This document shows positions 60,380 through 64,000 of a stretch of DNA of 64,000 nt, piece by piece; within the stretch, counting starts at the first letter, position 1; every line of letters begins with the position of its first letter. This DNA is from Helicobacteraceae bacterium (GTDB lineage Bacteria; Campylobacterota; Campylobacteria; Campylobacterales; Sulfurimonadaceae): contig JALWGC010000008.1 of the NCBI GenBank assembly GCA_027038835.1, forward strand, positions 62,001 to 126,000, written 5' to 3'. The notes beneath the pieces were generated by a model. That model did not search any database. It worked only from the letters and a program-made list of their open reading frames with translations, and was not told the DNA's origin. A program made the position numbers and the translations under genes.

Positions 60380-61330
60380 TTAGTGAATACCCCGTGCATT
60401 CATCGCTTCGACGATAAGCGGCAAGACGTTGTGGCTTTTGGTTTTGTCGATAAAGCCGTCCGCTCCGAGTCCACCGGCTTCTCTTTTGTTGTTATCACCC
60501 GTCATGGAGCTGTTGACGATTATCGGTATATCTTTTGTCATGGGGTTTTCTCGAATTTTTTTCAAAACCGTAAATCCACTCATTTCCGGCATTTCGATAT
60601 CGGTGATGATAGCGGGAATTTCGGAAGGATTTTCAAGCGACCATATGTAATCTATAAGCTTTTTCCCGTTATCGAAGATTTTATATTTGAAACCCGCATT
60701 TTGGAAGAGCTGTATGAGGTGGCGTTGTGCCGTTTTTGAATCTTCCGCTATGAGTGTCGTTCCAAATTTCAGCTTTTCGGGGATTTTGAGGTCTTTGAGG
60801 TTTGCAGGAGATTCGTTCACGTCCACCAGCGCTTGGGGCATCACTTCTGCGAGAAATTTTTCGTAATCGAGTATAAGACACATACTGCCGTCTTCGAGTC
60901 TCGTGTCGTTCATCACTACGCCGTCTTCTTTGAGGCGGTAGCTATCGGGTGCGTGCATATCTTCCCAGTTTTTTTTGATAACCCTGTATGCCGAAACGAT
61001 ACGAAGCCCCAAAATGACACCGTTGAAGTCGCATACGAGAAACTTCGAATCACTCAATTCCTCTTGGGTCAAAGTAACGCCAAGCCACTCTGGAAGGTTC
61101 AAGATAGGGATTTGCATATCTCTAAGGACAATCGTTCCTTCAAGTAAGGGATGAACACCCGGTAACTGGGTCAAATAGTGGTCTTTCGCGTTGACCACTT
61201 CCCGTGTTTTGAAAACGTTGATAGCGTAATAGGAGGAGCTTTCATCTTTACTGACGCGAAAAACGAGTAGTTGCAACTCGTTGTTTTTAGCAAGGTTCGT
61301 TGCTGCATCGACATTATCTAAAACGGACAT
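60380..61330 (-). CDS. cheV: Chemotaxis protein CheV
   Basis: 316 residues: an N-terminal CheW-like domain (FRVSKDESSSYYAINVFKTREVV, LEGTIVLRDMQIPILNL) and a C-terminal receiver with phosphoacceptor Asp in ITDIEMPEMSG and the conserved Lys in FIDKTKS. CheV links chemoreceptors to CheA and can be phosphorylated. AAGGG seven bases upstream. Alone on its strand here. Confidence 0.93.
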   Translation of the reverse strand: MSVLDNVDAATNLAKNNELQLLVFRVSKDESSSYYAINVFKTREVVNAKDHYLTQLPGVHPLLEGTIVLRDMQIPILNLPEWLGVTLTQEELSDSKFLVCDFNGVILGLRIVSAYRVIKKNWEDMHAPDSYRLKEDGVVMNDTRLEDGSMCLILDYEKFLAEVMPQALVDVNESPANLKDLKIPEKLKFGTTLIAEDSKTAQRHLIQLFQNAGFKYKIFDNGKKLIDYIWSLENPSEIPAIITDIEMPEMSGFTVLKKIRENPMTKDIPIIVNSSMTGDNNKREAGGLGADGFIDKTKSHNVLPLIVEAMNARGIH

Positions 61331-61414
61331 CGAAGAACCCTTTTTGTTAAGATGCTCTATGATACCGAAATATTAATTATGTAATGGTAAAATGTGAAGA
61401 AAAAAAGGGTAGGT

Positions 61415-62206
61415 GTGAAATATATCGCAATCTGTTTTTTCCTTCTAACCCCGCTGTTTGGAGCAAAGTATTACTCCAAAGTCGAACCTGTGGATATTTT
61501 CACGATAGCTTCGAGCGTGCAAGGGGAAGTCGTTTTCGCCGATGAATCGAAACTTGGCAAGAAGCTGGATAAAACTCCCTTTATCCTCATAGATGCCAAA
61601 GTCGATGTCGCCGAGCTTAAAGCCGTTACCAAAAAGATAGCTACGCTTGAAGAGATGATACAAGCCGACAAGGAGATAGTGAAAAACCTTCAAGAGAGTT
61701 TGGTACGTAAAAAGCAAAATTATGAAAATATCAAAGCCCTTTCGGTAAAATCGAAAATCCAAAAAGACACTATCTATTTCGACTTGATCGCGACGAAAAA
61801 TCAGCTGTTAAATACCAAAAAAGAACTTGCCAACTACATTTCTCAAGTGGCCGATTTGAAAGCGAAAAAAATCAGACTCGAAAAATCGATACATGATAAA
61901 ACGATTAGTAAAGAAGGGTATGTTCTATATGAACTCTATGTCAAAAAAGGGGATGTCGCAACTCCTGCAAAACCGCTTGCCAAAGTGGCCGATACTTCAA
62001 AAGCGATACTGACTCTCTATGTCGATAGAGATGTTTTGGAAGGGATAGAGAAAAAAACGGTTTTCATCGATGGGAAAAAAACTGCATACAAAGTTTCACG
62101 AGTCATCCCTATAGCAGATAGCGTGAATCTTTCGAAATACAAAGTGCAAATCGTCATCGATGCGCCGAAAATATTTTCAAAACTGGTAAAGGTGGAGATA
62201 CAATGA
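61415..62206 (+). CDS. HlyD/MFP-like periplasmic adaptor
   Basis: About 263 residues. Signal peptide, a first lipoyl-like half (VQGEVVFADESKLGKKLD), a long coiled coil at about 75-165, and a second lipoyl/beta half (GYVLYELYVKKGDVATPAKPLAKVAD). This is the membrane-fusion-protein layout, but no transporter or outer-membrane channel gene is adjacent. I prefer GTG 61415 (AAGGGTAGGT upstream) over GTG 61394. Its stop overlaps the oxidoreductase start. Confidence 0.8.
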   Translation: MKYIAICFFLLTPLFGAKYYSKVEPVDIFTIASSVQGEVVFADESKLGKKLDKTPFILIDAKVDVAELKAVTKKIATLEEMIQADKEIVKNLQESLVRKKQNYENIKALSVKSKIQKDTIYFDLIATKNQLLNTKKELANYISQVADLKAKKIRLEKSIHDKTISKEGYVLYELYVKKGDVATPAKPLAKVADTSKAILTLYVDRDVLEGIEKKTVFIDGKKTAYKVSRVIPIADSVNLSKYKVQIVIDAPKIFSKLVKVEIQ

Positions 62207-63936
62207 ATAAACTCACGGCTTGTCCGCTTGATTGTTACGATGCATGCGAGATTGTGTACGATGGGAAGATATACCCGAAAAAAGAGGGGCATACGCAAGG
62301 TTTTTTGTGTCCCCACATGAATCACTACGAACAGCAAAGTTTTTTGACCAAACCTCGATACAAAGATGAAGAGATCGAGCTTGAAGAAGCGCTGGAGATT
62401 CTAAAAAAGATGCTCCAAAGCACTCCTAAAGAGAAGATTTTGCACTACAAAAACAGCGGTAATTTCGGTCTTATGCAAGATGTGACGGAACATTTTTTCG
62501 CTTCGTTCGGTGCTACGCTGACAGATGGAACGTTGTGTGACGGTGCCGGAGAAGCGGGGATCGTGCTAGGCAGAGGAAGCAACAAGAACATGCCTCTTAG
62601 CGAAATAGCCAAAAGCGAGACGGTGATAGTTTGGGGGAGAAACCCCCATGCGACCTCAAGCCATCTTCTGCCGCTTTTGAAAGACAAAACGCTTATCGTC
62701 ATCGATCCGGTCAAAACCGACATAGCGAAAATGGCGGATTTGCACATACAGCTAAAACCCCATGGCGATATCTATCTAGCACTTTTGCTGACCCGTTTTT
62801 TACATATCGAGGGGAGTTGCGACGAAGAGTGTTTGGAGCGTTTTGGAAGCGAGTTCGAAGAGTTCTACGAGTTGACCCAAACGGTACGCATAAAAGCGAT
62901 ACTTGAGAGTATTGATGTTTCTTTGGAAAATATAGGAGATATCCTTCACTATATCAAAGATAGAAAAACCGCTATCGTCGTTGGGCTTGGAGTGCAGAAG
63001 TACCGTAACGGTGCGGATATCATGCGTGCTATCGACGCGTTCGCATTTAGTGCGGGGCTTTTTGGCAAAGAGGGGTGTGGCGTTGCATATCTTGGCAATT
63101 CGCGCGAAGGGATTCAAAGCCCTTTTGAGACCAAAAACGCCAAACGTGTCAGCAAAGTCGATACGAAATTCGAAGATTTCGAGACGGTATTCGTTCAAGG
63201 TGCCAATCCGCTTGCACAGATGCCAAATACCAAGCGTGTCGAAACCTCTTATGCGAAGGTTGCAAATAAAATCTACTTCGGATTGTTCGAAAACGAAACG
63301 AGCCGAGCAAGCGATTTGGTTATACCGGCTATGAGCTTTTTAGGAAAAAACGACGTGCGCACCTCCTATGCCCATCACGCTTTTATGGAGATGCCCAAGC
63401 TCAAAAACGATCTTGCAGGCATTAGCGAATACGACCTTGCCAAAGCGTTGTGCGAGGAGTTCGATATAGAGCTAAAAGAGGAGGAGGAATACCTTCGCCA
63501 TTTTAGAAAATATGCCGTTATGAACATAGAGGGAACGAAAGAGATAGAAAGTAGAGAAAGTATCCCTTACACGCAAGGGTTCGATACCGACGACGGAGAG
63601 TTTTGTTTCTTGGAGGAGATCGATGTAGATATGGACTTCGAGGAGGATTTTTTTCTTATCACTCCAAAAAGCAAAACATCGCTCAATTCGCAGTTCAAGC
63701 GCCAAAAACATGTCTATTTGCACCCATCTCTTGGATATGTCGATAACCAAACGGTAAAAATCGTCTCCGAAGTGGGGGAAGTGGAACTACCTGTTAAAAC
63801 AGACGAGAGTGTTAGAAGCGATTGTGTGCTGATATACAGCGGTACTCCCGGAGTGAACAATCTTACAAGTGACAAACGCTCATACGAGGGCAACGCCGCG
63901 GCGTATCAAGAACTCAAAGTAAAAATAGAAGGATGA
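62203..63936 (+). CDS. Molybdopterin-dependent oxidoreductase
   Basis: 577 residues of the DMSO-reductase superfamily. N-terminal 4Fe-4S motif C-x3-C-x3-C with a fourth Cys in FLCPHM, MoCo-binding IVWGRNPHATSSH and a C-terminal molydopterin-binding domain (SGTPGVNNLTSD). No Tat signal peptide, so cytoplasmic. Shorter than formate dehydrogenases or nitrate reductases; substrate unknown. Overlaps the adaptor gene by four bases and argD by ATGA-like spacing. Confidence 0.88.
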   Translation: MNKLTACPLDCYDACEIVYDGKIYPKKEGHTQGFLCPHMNHYEQQSFLTKPRYKDEEIELEEALEILKKMLQSTPKEKILHYKNSGNFGLMQDVTEHFFASFGATLTDGTLCDGAGEAGIVLGRGSNKNMPLSEIAKSETVIVWGRNPHATSSHLLPLLKDKTLIVIDPVKTDIAKMADLHIQLKPHGDIYLALLLTRFLHIEGSCDEECLERFGSEFEEFYELTQTVRIKAILESIDVSLENIGDILHYIKDRKTAIVVGLGVQKYRNGADIMRAIDAFAFSAGLFGKEGCGVAYLGNSREGIQSPFETKNAKRVSKVDTKFEDFETVFVQGANPLAQMPNTKRVETSYAKVANKIYFGLFENETSRASDLVIPAMSFLGKNDVRTSYAHHAFMEMPKLKNDLAGISEYDLAKALCEEFDIELKEEEEYLRHFRKYAVMNIEGTKEIESRESIPYTQGFDTDDGEFCFLEEIDVDMDFEEDFFLITPKSKTSLNSQFKRQKHVYLHPSLGYVDNQTVKIVSEVGEVELPVKTDESVRSDCVLIYSGTPGVNNLTSDKRSYEGNAAAYQELKVKIEG

Positions 63937-63938
63937 AA

Positions 63939-64000
63939 ATGGACACGAAACAACTCGATAACCGATACGTACTACCGACATATGCAAGAAACGATGTGGA
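63939..64000 (+). CDS. argD: Acetylornithine aminotransferase, 5' end only
   Basis: Twenty codons are visible before the window ends: MDTKQLDNRYVLPTYARNDV, the typical ArgD start. AAGGA six bases before ATG 63939; an ATG at 63933 overlaps the previous stop. Arginine and lysine biosynthesis. Identity rests on the N-terminal pattern alone. Confidence 0.75.
   Translation, partial: MDTKQLDNRYVLPTYARNDV

Overview
The window is a chromosomal segment of a Campylobacterota bacterium (formerly Epsilonproteobacteria). Reasons: an HslV of the MFEATTIL type followed by a GTG-started HslU, paired Csd6/Csd4 (Pgp2/Pgp1) helical-shape peptidases, a ferredoxin:thioredoxin reductase-rhodanese fusion, CheV, and a competence-type secretin operon of the Campylobacter Cts/MSHA kind. 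A Sulfurimonas/Sulfurovum/Hydrogenimonas-like relative is plausible, but the genus cannot be fixed by reading. Most of the window is dense, moderate-GC core genome with short intergenic gaps and many overlapping starts and stops. TTG and GTG starts are common.

Layout. 1-5.7 kb: a minus-strand DNA-uptake/pilus-assembly operon (PilM-PilN fusion, PilO-like, PilP-like, secretin, ExeA-like ATPase, membrane protein cut by the window edge). 5.7-11.2 kb: rplI-hslV-hslU-era-csd6-csd4. 11.3-18.7 kb: a response regulator, small proteins, and ppiD-like/ftsA/ftsZ with a J-domain protein read out of the ftsZ end, then dnaJ and a His-less class II aldolase-fold protein. 18.77-19.03 kb: a palindromic MITE-like element. 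19-33 kb: recR-pldA, FTR-rhodanese, argG, flaG, a MATE exporter, fliL, carbonic anhydrase, radA, ftsY, a TlpA-like thioredoxin, 5-FCL, rny, hisG, a methyltransferase, a cupin and a HicA-like protein. 33.5-37.3 kb: a beta-propeller lipoprotein overlapping a TonB-dependent receptor. 37.3-39.2 kb: an ABC-F ATPase.

39.3-44.45 kb is the unusual part. A distinctly AT-rich island holds consecutive one- or two-gene units, all on the plus strand. Each unit is closed by a 67-131 bp imperfect palindrome with ATAAC-like and GTTAnnn-like ends, the architecture of integron attC sites. I read this as an integrase-less gene-cassette array (CALIN or part of a sedentary integron). It holds a PD-(D/E)XK-like protein, a DUF4160/DUF2442 pair, three unknowns, a tiny two-gene membrane unit and two toxin-antitoxin modules. 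Its right edge carries a 4 x 37 bp tandem repeat and a broken attC half. No integron integrase lies in the window.

44.5-64 kb returns to core genes: N-formylglutamate amidohydrolase-like, comEC, dnaB, ispG, small proteins, tRNA-Leu(GAG), atpE, htpG, an SNase-like protein, ppa, malic enzyme plus the oadGAB sodium-pumping oxaloacetate decarboxylase, cheV, a periplasmic adaptor, a molybdopterin oxidoreductase and the start of argD. Four genes between 49.0 and 54.0 kb lack a Shine-Dalgarno and have a -10 box exactly six bases before the ATG, suggesting leaderless transcripts. Functionally the window joins DNA uptake (secretin operon plus ComEC), cell division and shape, and a cassette island that could have been filled by acquired DNA.
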